Below, in pieces: positions 1 to 6,546 of a stretch of 8,052 nucleotides of DNA (position 1 is the first letter of the stretch; the number at the start of each line of letters is the position of its first letter). This DNA is from JAJRZX01 sp964407495. Its GTDB lineage: Bacteria > Desulfobacterota > GWC2-55-46 > JADFVP01. The notes beneath the pieces were generated by a model, which was not told where the DNA came from, searched no databases, and saw only the letters and a list, made by a program, of their open reading frames with translations. The translations under genes were made by a program, and so were the position numbers. The stretch spans positions 1 through 8,052 of the forward strand of contig CAYOVP010000074.1 in assembly GCA_964407495.1 (NCBI GenBank). Direction: 5' to 3'.

Positions 1-38
1 CTGCCAGGCCCCCCTGCCATGCCCCCCTGCCATGCCGC
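1..38. repeat. 13-bp tandem repeat at the left edge
   Basis: Almost three head-to-tail copies of CCTGCCATGCCCC: 1-12 (partial, CTGCCAGGCCCC), 13-25, and 26-38 with one change (CCTGCCATGCCGC). It may continue left of the window. It lies between ccsB and whatever comes next; no function can be assigned. Confidence 0.7.
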
Positions 39-278
39 CCCGGCTAATTATTTATACAACAACTCCGGCCCCTTAGTAAACGCCAAAGTTGAGGCTGAAC
101 CCTCTCCATTCTTGAAACCGCCTGCCCTTAGACCTGTGGCCAGGTAAGTACTGGACAACGTGAATGTGCCTGGGACAGGCCTTCCAGGCCACCGAGGCGC
201 CAAGGATCTGTACCTGTAGGCGAGGTCACTACTGTTCAGTCGACCTGCGCACAAGGTGCCACGGGCCCTACGCCAGGC
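39..278. other. Non-coding stretch after ccsB
   Basis: No reading frame here looks like a known protein, and I find no tRNA or convincing terminator. There is a short perfect hairpin, GCCTG-TCC-CAGGC on the minus strand (168-180), without a following T-run, and GGCC-rich partial palindromes near 140-195. The only other signal is the weak leftward promoter near 51-80. A 68-codon open frame (254-48, minus) has no recognisable features. Confidence 0.6.
51..80 (-). promoter_or_regulatory. Weak promoter candidate directed out of the left edge
   Basis: On the minus strand TTTACT (80-75) and TATAAA (56-51) are separated by 18 bp. This would serve a gene beyond position 1 that is not visible here. 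Both boxes are only partial consensus matches, so this is a tentative call. Confidence 0.25.
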
Positions 279-1166
279 TCAGGCGTATGCATGGAGGCCG
301 GGGAGTACGAAACTCACGCCCCAGTATAGGAAGAGGACGGCCAGAAAACCCGCTATGGAAAGGTAAGCGGCCTTCTTCCCGCGCCAGCCCCTTGTAACCC
401 TTGCGTGAAGGTAGGCGGCGTATATGAACCACGTGATGAGGGACCACGTCTCCTTGGGGTCCCAACTCCAGTATGTGCCCCAGGCGTAGTTTGCCCAGAC
501 AGCGCCCGATACTATGCCAACGGCAAGAAAGGGAAAGCCCCAGGCAATGGTGCGGTAACTCAGTTCATCGAGGGTCTTGCCGTCGGGGAAGGCCGCCAAG
601 AGACCGCCCTGTCTGCCACGGGACTCGCTCCTGGTCTTTATGAGGTACATTATGCTTATGCCAAAAGATATGGCAAAGGCCGAGTAGCCTACAAAGGTGG
701 TAAAGACATGGAAGTCGAGCCAGCCTATGGCGTACTTCTCAAGCCCCCAACGCGAGAGGAGATGGGTCATCCAGTGCCACTTGTTCTGCAGGGCCGGGTT
801 CAGCGGCTCCACGCTCTTGAACCTGTAGGGTAGCATGGAGGCCGAGAGCATGGCGAGAAAGGCGATGGTCATGACAAAGGCGCCGATGGCCTTGAACCTG
901 TGCCTGTGCTCGAGGACGAGGTAGCCTATGTTGATGCCCCAGACAAAGAGGACCATGGACTCGTAGAGGTTGGAAAAGGGCGCGTGGCCCGATTCTCCTG
1001 CCCTCATTATGAGTATCATGGTGGTGGAAAAGAGCGCCACATAGGCGATGGACGTTGCGAGTTGGCCGAGCCACTTTTTTTTCAAGACCCAGTTGCCGAG
1101 ATAAAAAATGGCCGCCAGTATGTAAAAGCCGAATGAGAAACTGAAGAAGACGAGTGATAGTACCAT
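279..1166 (-). CDS. ccsB: Cytochrome c biogenesis protein CcsB (CcsA/ResC family, WWD heme-handling subunit)
   Basis: A 295-residue polytopic membrane protein that works with ResB as the system II cytochrome c synthetase: it brings heme to the outer face of the membrane for attachment to CXXCH apocytochromes. The diagnostic WWD segment is at residues 224-241, with the core WGTYWSWDPKE. The family's expected histidines are present: H153 (LDFHVF) and H292 (PGLHAYA) are the likely external heme ligands flanking the WWD segment, and H254 (YLHARV) is a likely transmembrane ligand. GHAPFSNLYESM (residues 60-71) is another typical CcsA-family segment. Length is normal for a stand-alone subunit not fused to ResB. 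The ATG start is fixed by GGAGG eight bases upstream. It follows resB by 25 nt and is the last visible gene of that operon. Ligand assignments come from family knowledge, not from a structure of this protein. Confidence 0.95.
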   Translation of the reverse strand: MVLSLVFFSFSFGFYILAAIFYLGNWVLKKKWLGQLATSIAYVALFSTTMILIMRAGESGHAPFSNLYESMVLFVWGINIGYLVLEHRHRFKAIGAFVMTIAFLAMLSASMLPYRFKSVEPLNPALQNKWHWMTHLLSRWGLEKYAIGWLDFHVFTTFVGYSAFAISFGISIMYLIKTRSESRGRQGGLLAAFPDGKTLDELSYRTIAWGFPFLAVGIVSGAVWANYAWGTYWSWDPKETWSLITWFIYAAYLHARVTRGWRGKKAAYLSIAGFLAVLFLYWGVSFVLPGLHAYA

Positions 1167-1191
1167 GTATCATACCTCCGAACCAGAGAAA

Positions 1192-2610
1192 CTAATCCGA
1201 TTCAATACGTTCCACTATATCCTGTAACTCTTTTTCAAGAGCGAACTGGTTTTTATTTATAAACCCGCCTATTCTCACCTCAGAGGAGTTCCCGGTGTCC
1301 TGGATGTATACCCAGAGTCTCTTGTGGGTAATGAAGAAGGCGAGGAAGAAGCCCAGGCCCATGATGATGGCCCCTGCCCAGACCACGTTCGTTCCGGGGT
1401 CCTTGTTGAGCGAGATGCCCGAGTACATGATACCACTGAAACCGGCAAAGACAAGGTCGTCCTCTGAGTCTGGTATGGCGGGGAAGATTCCGGGGTAGTT
1501 GAGGAAGAGCCAGGGGTTGGAGATGAGTTTGCCCTTCTTGTATATCTCCACATGAATTGCGGGGTTCTTTGCCTCAGCGGACTGCGAGAAGACGGTCTTT
1601 GTCCTGCTGTCATAGGCAAAGTCCGAGGCATATCCCACGAGTTTTACGGAATAGGGAGTGCCTGGTATCTTTACTTTCTCCTTCCATCTCACGTTCACCT
1701 TGGCGCTTATCTTCTTGCTGGCCTTCTTTATGAGACCTATATCTGCGCGCTTGATGCGGTCCCATGCCGAGCCGTAACTGCTCTGGTAGAAGCGTATACC
1801 CTTGTAGTACAGGGGCTCGTTCACCCAGATCTGCTTCTTCAGGACCTCCTTGCCGTTCTCGATGACCGTAAGGAGGCTGTTGTACTGCTTTATCTGACCC
1901 GTGTCATAGAAGTCTATCCAGAACTTGTCGAGGCGCACCTCGAAGGGGGCCTGGGGCACTGTCATGACATCGCCCTCGTAGACGATCTTGTTGTCTTTGT
2001 AGCCGTAGAACCCGCCTATGATGGAGCCGAGGAGAATGAGCAGGAGGCTTATGTGCACCACGTCAGAACCGAGCCTGCCTACCGTGCCCTTCCATGCGTA
2101 TATGTAATGACCATCGTCTTCTGTCTTGACCTGGGTCTTGTATCTCTTCTTCCTGAAAACCGAGAGGACCTTGTCCCTTGCATCCGAGGCCGAGAGCCCC
2201 ATGGGGATGGTCTGGTTATGGGAGCAGTTGGATATGATCCTGGGGTTGAACTTTCCGGCTGGTTTCTGGTTGAGAAGGGACTTCCACTTGGGAGGAAACC
2301 TCTCGAAGGTACAGACTATGATATTGAGACAGAGTACGCCGAGAAGCGCCGTAAACCACCAGGCGTGGTACAGGTCGTGTACCCCGGTGTAGAATATGAC
2401 CTTTGTCCACCAGAGCCCGTACTCCCTCAGGTACTCCGAGGGGTCCTGGTTCTGCTGTATTATGGTGCCAAGGCCCGCGGCTACGGCGAGCGTGAGCATT
2501 ACGGCGAGGGTGAGTTTCAGTGAGTTGAAGAAAAGCCATATGGAGCGGCCTATTCCTCTCTTCTGCCTGGACGCGGTGGTTCCGGCGCCCGTGGTCTTGT
2601 TCTTTTTCAT
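1192..2610 (-). CDS. resB: Cytochrome c biogenesis protein ResB (Ccs1 family)
   Basis: The partner of CcsB in system II cytochrome c maturation; its large external domain is thought to hold the apocytochrome or help deliver heme. The 472 residues have the expected plan: membrane segments near 29-51 and 82-101, a third near 184-204 starting with DVVHISLLL (H186), a long external domain of about 200 residues, and a fourth segment near 408-428 followed by THKRLWVYI (H429). H186 and H429 are the likely transmembrane heme ligands by family analogy. NEPLYYKGIRFYQSSYG (265-281) and DPGTNVVWAG (404-413) are typical ResB motifs. The N-terminus (1-22) is basic, as expected for a cytoplasmic end. It starts 7 nt after the TPR gene's stop, so the two are probably cotranscribed. 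Its Shine-Dalgarno is weak (AGGG, 6 nt from the ATG); a better AAGGAG lies farther up inside the TPR gene, which suggests translational coupling. Confidence 0.95.
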   Translation of the reverse strand: MKKNKTTGAGTTASRQKRGIGRSIWLFFNSLKLTLAVMLTLAVAAGLGTIIQQNQDPSEYLREYGLWWTKVIFYTGVHDLYHAWWFTALLGVLCLNIIVCTFERFPPKWKSLLNQKPAGKFNPRIISNCSHNQTIPMGLSASDARDKVLSVFRKKRYKTQVKTEDDGHYIYAWKGTVGRLGSDVVHISLLLILLGSIIGGFYGYKDNKIVYEGDVMTVPQAPFEVRLDKFWIDFYDTGQIKQYNSLLTVIENGKEVLKKQIWVNEPLYYKGIRFYQSSYGSAWDRIKRADIGLIKKASKKISAKVNVRWKEKVKIPGTPYSVKLVGYASDFAYDSRTKTVFSQSAEAKNPAIHVEIYKKGKLISNPWLFLNYPGIFPAIPDSEDDLVFAGFSGIMYSGISLNKDPGTNVVWAGAIIMGLGFFLAFFITHKRLWVYIQDTGNSSEVRIGGFINKNQFALEKELQDIVERIESD

Positions 2611-2617
2611 AAAAGCC

Positions 2618-3214
2618 CTATTTTTTCTCCTTCAGAGCGCCGTTCTTAGCGGTCTTCTTTATCTGCGCGAGGTAGTTGTCCGCGGCCTTGCCCACACTGC
2701 TCTTCGGGTCCAGGGCCCGGGCCTTTTTCCAGGCCTCACCGGCCTTCTCGAGGTCTCCGATGCCGTAGGCCAGGATAAACCCCTTTGTCAGCCATATTCT
2801 CTGGTTGTAGGGGTTTTTCTTTATGCCCTTTTCCAGCGATGCCAGCCCCTCGGCAGACTTTCCGAGGTAGTGGAGCGAGAGACCAAGGTCGTTGTAGAGG
2901 TCCGCGTCGTCTGGTTTGAGTTTGAGGAGCCTGTTGTAGTACCGCGCGGCCTCGTCAAAGCGCTTCATGCTGAAGTAGGTATCGGCTATGGCATAGAGGG
3001 ACTGCACATCATCGGGGTTTTTTCTGAGTTTTGCCTCGAGGTCCGCCACGAGAGAAGCACCCCCTCTGGCAGGCCCGGCCTCCGTACTACTGACAGGGAC
3101 CTGGCGCGTGGCATAGCCATCACCCGAGTTCCTGCCAACGAAATAACCGCCTGCGGCGGCTATTACCACCAGGACGGCGGCGATGATGATTGTTACAGAG
3201 TTCTTGTTCTTCAC
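2618..3214 (-). CDS. Membrane-anchored TPR protein, possible cytochrome c maturation factor
   Basis: A 198-residue protein with an N-terminal membrane anchor or uncleaved signal (about residues 7-27, hydrophobic after MKNKN), a Gly/Ser/Ala-rich linker to about 58, and about three tetratricopeptide repeats near 68-101, 102-135 and 136-171. Helix-turn patterns such as FDEAARYYNRLLKLKPDDA and YNDLGLSLHYLGK carry the TPR consensus. The Lys-rich tail ends in KEKK. TPRs bind other proteins, and the anchor probably places them on the outer face of the membrane. It sits 7 nt before resB, as the first gene of the cytochrome c operon. In system I, anchored TPR proteins (CcmI/CycH, NrfG) hold apocytochromes, so an analogous chaperone role here is a reasonable inference but not proven. 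The start is GTG, with a GGGGA Shine-Dalgarno-like stretch about 6 nt upstream. A generic TPR role unrelated to cytochromes remains possible. Confidence 0.85.
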   Translation of the reverse strand: MKNKNSVTIIIAAVLVVIAAAGGYFVGRNSGDGYATRQVPVSSTEAGPARGGASLVADLEAKLRKNPDDVQSLYAIADTYFSMKRFDEAARYYNRLLKLKPDDADLYNDLGLSLHYLGKSAEGLASLEKGIKKNPYNQRIWLTKGFILAYGIGDLEKAGEAWKKARALDPKSSVGKAADNYLAQIKKTAKNGALKEKK

Positions 3215-3439
3215 TTTAGGTCCCCAGAGGTAATGGATTTCAGGTTCATCAATACACGATTATATATCTTAACATCGGGAGATTAAAGAATTATTAACAA
3301 AAAATTATTGTAGGTTAACTAAGAAAGGGCCGCTGTATGAGCAGGGTTGCCGCTTTCAGTGGTGTTCCGGAGACTCTCAGGCACAAGAGAGAGGCGTGTC
3401 CTTAAAAAAGTATTTGCGTCACATGTCTTCAGGGTGTGT
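3215..3439. other. Spacer between rnfB and the TPR gene
   Basis: A 225-nt gap separating the Rnf genes from the cytochrome c operon. Past the rnfB stop (minus strand) there is a T6 run near 3405 without a clear preceding stem, so no strong terminator is visible. A GC-richer middle (about 3311-3410) has small stems: CTCTC/GAGAG around an 8-nt loop near 3376-3393, and ACTGAAAG pairing with CTTTC-TT-AGT (3318-3360, with a bulge). An AT-rich third with the promoter candidate follows. I compared it by eye with glycine, TPP and c-di-GMP riboswitches and could not fit any of them. Confidence 0.5.
3259..3287 (-). promoter_or_regulatory. Candidate promoter of the TPR-resB-ccsB operon
   Basis: On the minus strand a perfect TATAAT (3264-3259) lies 17 bp after a weak -35, TTTAAT (3287-3282). 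It sits in the AT-richest part of the window, and a start near 3252 would leave a leader of roughly 38 nt before the GTG of the TPR gene. AT-rich sequence produces TATAAT by chance fairly easily, so confidence is moderate. Confidence 0.4.
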
Positions 3440-4294
3440 TTACGAGGTCTTCCTGAGGCGCTCGGCAAAGAAGCGGGCGCGTGTCATCTCTTCTTCTATG
3501 CCGGAGAGGATACACTTGGTGGGGCATCTCTTCGTGGCCTCGTCTGTCTGGGGAGCAAGGTCGTAATTCACCACGGCGATGTTGTCCTTGAGGACTATGC
3601 CGCCCTCAACGGGGCAGTCCTTTGTGCAGAGCCCGCAGGCGATACAGGCCACCTTGCATTCCTTTCTGGCCTTTGCGCCCTTTTCTTTATTGCGGCAGTA
3701 AACGAAGAGTTTGTGGTCCTCGTCGTGAAGTTCGATTATGTTCCGCGGGCAGGCCTTTACACAGGCCCCGCAACCAACGCACTTGTCATGAAAGACCACG
3801 GGCAGATCGTTCTCGTTCATGGCCATGGCGCCGAACTCACAGGCATCTACGCACTCGCCATAGCCAAGACAGCCATACATGCAGGCCTTGCCGCCACCTG
3901 TAAGGTCGGCGGCCGTACAGTTGGGCTCGCCCCTGTACTCTGCGGTACGCAGGGCCTCTGCCCTGCCGCCCTTGCAGAGCACCACGGCTATCTTTCTCTT
4001 CCGGTCGCCCACCTCCACGCCGAGCACACGGGCGAGTTTCTTGGCTGTGTCCGCACCAGAGGCAACGCAGGCCGTGGGTGGCTCCTTACCGCCGAGAAGG
4101 GCCTCGGCAAGAGAACGGCACCCAGCGTACCCGCAACCACCGCAGTTGGTATTGGGCAGTATCTCCATGAGTTTCTCTATGCGCACGTCTTCCTTGACGC
4201 TGAGTTTCTTGTCCGCAATGGCGAGAAGAACAGCGAGAACGCCTCCTATGCCGCCCATGCTCACTACAGAGTATAATAAGGCACCTGTGCTCAT
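3440..4294 (-). CDS. rnfB: Rnf complex subunit RnfB, long multi-[4Fe-4S] form
   Basis: The likely ferredoxin-facing, iron-sulfur electron-entry subunit of Rnf. After an N-terminal membrane anchor (about residues 5-26) comes the Rnf-type Cys motif CGGCGYAGC (C51, C54, C59) completed by C76, then a Cys-rich insert CMYGCLGYGECVDAC (C138, C142, C148, C152; also C107 and C126). Two ferredoxin motifs follow, CVGCGACVKACP (C172-C182) and CIACGLCTKDCP (C217-C227), with C200, C213, C257 and C261 around the second. At 284 residues it is clearly longer than the roughly 190-residue E. coli RsxB and matches the Cys-rich forms of strict anaerobes, so it may carry more than three clusters. The ATG has a good Shine-Dalgarno (GGAGAG, 8 nt spacing). 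It is separated from rnfA by 248 nt and has its own probable promoter, unlike the tightly packed genes before it. Confidence 0.96.
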   Translation of the reverse strand: MSTGALLYSVVSMGGIGGVLAVLLAIADKKLSVKEDVRIEKLMEILPNTNCGGCGYAGCRSLAEALLGGKEPPTACVASGADTAKKLARVLGVEVGDRKRKIAVVLCKGGRAEALRTAEYRGEPNCTAADLTGGGKACMYGCLGYGECVDACEFGAMAMNENDLPVVFHDKCVGCGACVKACPRNIIELHDEDHKLFVYCRNKEKGAKARKECKVACIACGLCTKDCPVEGGIVLKDNIAVVNYDLAPQTDEATKRCPTKCILSGIEEEMTRARFFAERLRKTS

Positions 4295-4542
4295 CAGAGA
4301 AACTCTCCAAAGTTTGTCTTATCTAAGAAGTATAACACGCCCCGCCCTTGCAGGCAAAAAAAAGAGGCCCCATCTTCCCTCCCCATGCCAGAGGCCCTGC
4401 CCCCCTTCACCCGCGGTCTTCTCCTACAGCCCGGCCAAGGAAGCCCCCCGAGAGGGCCTTGTCCCTGCAGACAAAGCAAGATGAGTCCCGCAACCCCCAG
4501 AGGCCCCATCCAGGCACCCCATGCCGCTGATGAGCAGCCGGG
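4295..4542. other. GC-rich spacer between rnfA and rnfB
   Basis: The minus-strand transcript is G-rich, with AGAGGCCCCATC (plus-strand reading) occurring twice (4364-4375 and 4499-4510) and a shorter relative near 4390. A T8 run (minus strand, about 4358-4365) follows a G-rich stretch, but I could not draw a proper terminator stem before it. The rnfB promoter and ribosome site occupy the last 65 nt. A 71-codon open frame running into the rnfB start has no recognisable family features. Confidence 0.5.
4329..4357 (-). promoter_or_regulatory. Probable sigma-70 promoter of rnfB
   Basis: Reading the minus strand: -35 TTGCCT (4357-4352), a 17-bp spacer, and -10 TATACT (4334-4329) preceded by TG in the extended -10 position (TGTTATACT). 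Transcription would start near 4322, giving a short leader of about 28 nt that contains the GGAGAG ribosome site of rnfB. The AT-rich box stands out in a GC-rich spacer. This is a consensus match only; no start site has been measured. Confidence 0.6.
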
Positions 4543-5118
4543 TCATCGCAGGAGGCCGGCAAAGCCCATGAAGGCAAGGGCCATCATACCTGCAACTATC
4601 ATGGTTACTGCTATGCCCTGAAAGTGCCTTGGTATGTCGGCGAACTCCAGTTCTTCCCTTATGCCGCTCATCATGAGGAGCGCTATGGTGAAGCCCACGC
4701 CTGTGCCGAACCCGAAGACTATGCTCTTCAGGTAGTTGTAATCGCGCAGGACCATGAAGAGGGCAAGGCCGAGGACCGCGCAGTTCGTGGTGATGAGGGG
4801 CAGATATATTCCAAGGGCCCTGTAGAGCGTTGGGCTCGATTTTCTAATGTACATCTCCACGAGTTGGACGAGTGCGGCGATGATTATGATGAAGGAGACG
4901 TACTCGAGAAATGGTATGTTGTAGCGAAGCAGTATGTAGTGGTATACAGGCCAGGTGGCCGCCGCAGTGAGGGTCATGACAAAGGTGGTCGCCATGCCCA
5001 TGTTGAGGGCGTTCTCTGTCTTGTTGGAGACCCCCACAAAGGGACAGAGCCCGAGGAAGTAGGTAAGGACGAAATTGTGTACTATGGAGGCCGAGATAAA
5101 TACGACTATGAGTTCCAA
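4543..5118 (-). CDS. rnfA: Rnf complex membrane subunit RnfA
   Basis: An integral membrane subunit of 191 residues with about six hydrophobic segments, paired with RnfE (homologues of NqrE and NqrD). The two family cysteines are present: C25 in LGLCPFVGVS and C113 in LPLITTNCAVLG. In the Nqr/Rnf family these and their RnfE counterparts hold an intramembrane iron-sulfur site that relays electrons across the membrane. The start is TTG: the reading MELIVVFISASIVHNFVL fits the family N-terminus closely, and AGGAG lies about 10 nt upstream. It begins 13 nt after rnfE stops, so coupled expression is likely. RnfA versus RnfE was assigned from the N-terminus, the length (about 190 residues) and the conserved order E-A-B. 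Confidence 0.96.
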   Translation of the reverse strand: MELIVVFISASIVHNFVLTYFLGLCPFVGVSNKTENALNMGMATTFVMTLTAAATWPVYHYILLRYNIPFLEYVSFIIIIAALVQLVEMYIRKSSPTLYRALGIYLPLITTNCAVLGLALFMVLRDYNYLKSIVFGFGTGVGFTIALLMMSGIREELEFADIPRHFQGIAVTMIVAGMMALAFMGFAGLLR

Positions 5119-5131
5119 GGTCTCCCCTCTC

Positions 5132-5794
5132 CTATGCCTCTTCGCTCTTCGAGGCCTGTCTGTGCGTTATGTAGTTCACAATGGCTATGAGAACGCCCAT
5201 GACGAGAAAGGCCCCAGGCGGCAGGATCATGACTATCCAGGGCCTGAACCAGCCCCCCAGTATATGGGCGCCAAAGATGGAGCCAAAACCCAGTATCTCT
5301 CTTATGAGGCCCATGGCCATGAGCGCAAAGGTAAAACCTATGCCTGTTCCGAGCGAGTCCATGATGCTGGGGAGCACGGGGTTCTTCTGTGCAAAGGCCT
5401 CGACACGGCCAAAGATTATGCAGTTGGTAATGATGAGGGGCACATAGGGGCCGAGGGCCTTTGAGATGTCAGGGAACAGGGCCTGGAGAAAGAGGTCTGT
5501 AACCGTGACTATGGTGGCGATGATGACGACATAGGCGGCAATCCTCACCTGGCCTGGTATGAGTTTTCGTACAAAGGCAACAGCCGTACACGAGGTTACG
5601 AGGACGAAGAGCGTGGCAAGGCCCATGGAGAGGCCGTTTCTGAGCGAATTGGTGACCGCCAGGGACGGGCAGAGCCCGAGTACGAGCCTGAATGGGGCTA
5701 TATCCTGCCAGAGGCCCTTCTTGAACTCATGGACAAGGCTCGGTCTTTCCTCCTCCATCTCCAGGGAGAGGGCCTTGTCAGCACCTTCACTCAT
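5132..5794 (-). CDS. rnfE: Rnf complex membrane subunit RnfE
   Basis: Integral membrane subunit, homologous to NqrD and partner of RnfA. Conserved segments are EFKKGLWQDIAPFRLVLGLC (residues 23-42), with C42 in GLCPSLAVTNS, and YVPLIITNCIIFGR with C125. These cysteines are the expected contribution to the shared intramembrane iron-sulfur site. The protein is 220 residues, because about 20 acidic, polar residues (SEGADKALSLEMEEERPS) precede the usual start region. That longer start is supported by AGGAG 9 nt before the ATG; the internal Met13 has its GGAG directly against it, too close for good initiation. The ATG lies inside the end of rnfG with an 8-nt overlap, a sign of translational coupling. 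Confidence 0.96.
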   Translation of the reverse strand: MSEGADKALSLEMEEERPSLVHEFKKGLWQDIAPFRLVLGLCPSLAVTNSLRNGLSMGLATLFVLVTSCTAVAFVRKLIPGQVRIAAYVVIIATIVTVTDLFLQALFPDISKALGPYVPLIITNCIIFGRVEAFAQKNPVLPSIMDSLGTGIGFTFALMAMGLIREILGFGSIFGAHILGGWFRPWIVMILPPGAFLVMGVLIAIVNYITHRQASKSEEA

Positions 5795-6434
5795 CTTCCG
5801 TCACTCCTGTTTCTGCCTCTTTATCAGCAGGTTGTGCCGGCGCCGTACCAGCGGCGCCGAGTATGTCTTCTCTCGTAAAGAGGCTCTCTACCTTCTTGAT
5901 GGCGTTGTTGATGTTCGTCACAACAGCGTTACTCGAGATCGTGGCCCCTGTTATGGCCTGAATCTGGTTGGGCTTCTCGGGCTTTCTGTACTTAATATAT
6001 TCTATCTTCGGGTGGACCTCAACCCCCTTGAACTGGGCCTTGAACCATTTCTCGCGTATCCTGTCTCCAAGGCCAGGGGTCTCCACCTGGTCCAGTACCT
6101 CTATGCCCTTGAGTTTCATGAAGTCGAGACCAAGGCCTACCATTATGCCAACATTTCCCTGGAATCCGTTGCCGTCGGCCTTGAAGGCAATGCCCACGGG
6201 TGAGCCGCTACTGCCAAGCCCCACATAGACGGTCACCACCTCGCCCTTGAGTTCTTTTGTGAGGGTGCGGTAGTCCTCTGCCTCCGGGAGGACGGTAAAG
6301 ATGGCAGCCTTCAGTTCCTTCTCCCTGTTGATACGGATAAGGGGGTCCGTCATCTTGAAGACCACGGCAAGGATAATGCCTGCCAGGGCCCCAAGCACGG
6401 TGAGTGTGACTATCATCTTTACGGTCTTGTTCAA
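5787..6434 (-). CDS. rnfG: Rnf complex FMN-bearing subunit RnfG
   Basis: A single-span membrane protein (hydrophobic about residues 7-27) whose external domain carries covalently bound FMN. The flavinylation motif is ITGATISS at 161-168; by family analogy Thr165 forms the phosphoester bond, a modification made by ApbE-type flavin transferase, which is not in this window. ETPGLGDRI (118-126) is the other hallmark. The 215 residues end in an acidic, Ala/Pro-containing tail (about 192-215) beyond the conserved domain. The start is uncertain: the TTG gives the best membrane-anchor reading, but GAGG is almost against it and the only properly spaced element is a weak GGG. ATG codon 7 (6416) is the alternative and would still leave the anchor intact. 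The end overlaps rnfE by 8 nt, whereas 283 palindrome-rich bases separate it from rnfD. Confidence 0.95.
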   Translation of the reverse strand: MNKTVKMIVTLTVLGALAGIILAVVFKMTDPLIRINREKELKAAIFTVLPEAEDYRTLTKELKGEVVTVYVGLGSSGSPVGIAFKADGNGFQGNVGIMVGLGLDFMKLKGIEVLDQVETPGLGDRIREKWFKAQFKGVEVHPKIEYIKYRKPEKPNQIQAITGATISSNAVVTNINNAIKKVESLFTREDILGAAGTAPAQPADKEAETGVTEDE

Positions 6435-6471
6435 TCCTCTACCCGTCTTTCAATATGTATCTTTGTCTCTT

Positions 6472-6504
6472 CAGTGCCAGCGCCCCCCTGGGGCATTGGC
6501 ACTG
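6472..6504. repeat. Large hairpin ahead of rnfG
   Basis: CAGTGCCA (6472-6479) pairs perfectly with TGGCACTG (6497-6504). Inside it, after a G-T wobble and one mismatch, GCCCC (6482-6486) pairs with GGGGC (6490-6494) around a CCT loop. In the rnfD-rnfG transcript this would be a stable stem 37 nt before the rnfG start. There is no T-run on the minus-strand side, so it is more likely a stability or processing element than a classical terminator. Confidence 0.75.
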
Positions 6505-6546
6505 GTTTTCTTTGCTCCACTTTCTTTTCTCCAAAAGAAAGTGGAA
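6501..6546 (+). repeat. 46-nt palindromic repeat, copy 1
   Basis: A lead of ACTGGTTTTCTTTGCT followed by a perfect stem, CCACTTTCTTTT (6517-6528) with AAAAGAAAGTGG (6533-6544), around a CTCC loop; a flanking T-A pair adds one more. It matches 8006-8051 in the opposite orientation at 44 of 46 positions, and both differences fall in the loop. Its first four bases are also the end of the hairpin at 6472-6504. Changes limited to the loop suggest that the stem, or the repeat's spread, is under constraint. Confidence 0.85.

Noticed and set aside
1552..2523. Long plus-strand open frame opposite resB (323 codons)
   Set aside because: It is exactly antisense to a clear ResB and open because of GC-rich codon use in resB; the translation has no membrane or domain logic of its own.
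2396..3286. Plus-strand open frame of 296 codons opposite resB and the TPR gene
   Set aside because: It spans the junction of two well-supported minus-strand genes and is a by-product of their codon bias.
3361..3420. Possible glycine or TPP riboswitch (CTCTCAGGCA on plus, CTGAGAG on minus)
   Set aside because: Only isolated words match. The rest of either aptamer core is missing, and the plus-strand version would point into the antisense of rnfB.
3347..4276. Long plus-strand open frame opposite rnfB (309 codons)
   Set aside because: Antisense to a Cys-motif-rich RnfB that is certainly the real gene; no independent ribosome site or recognisable domain.
4358..4420. Rho-independent terminator between rnfA and rnfB
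   Set aside because: There is a T8 run on the minus strand, but the preceding G-rich stretch does not form a continuous stem.
4294..4509. 71-codon open frame on the minus strand running into the rnfB start
   Set aside because: It lies in a G-rich spacer, would overlap the rnfB promoter and ribosome site, and its low-complexity Gly/Leu/Arg product matches nothing I recognise.
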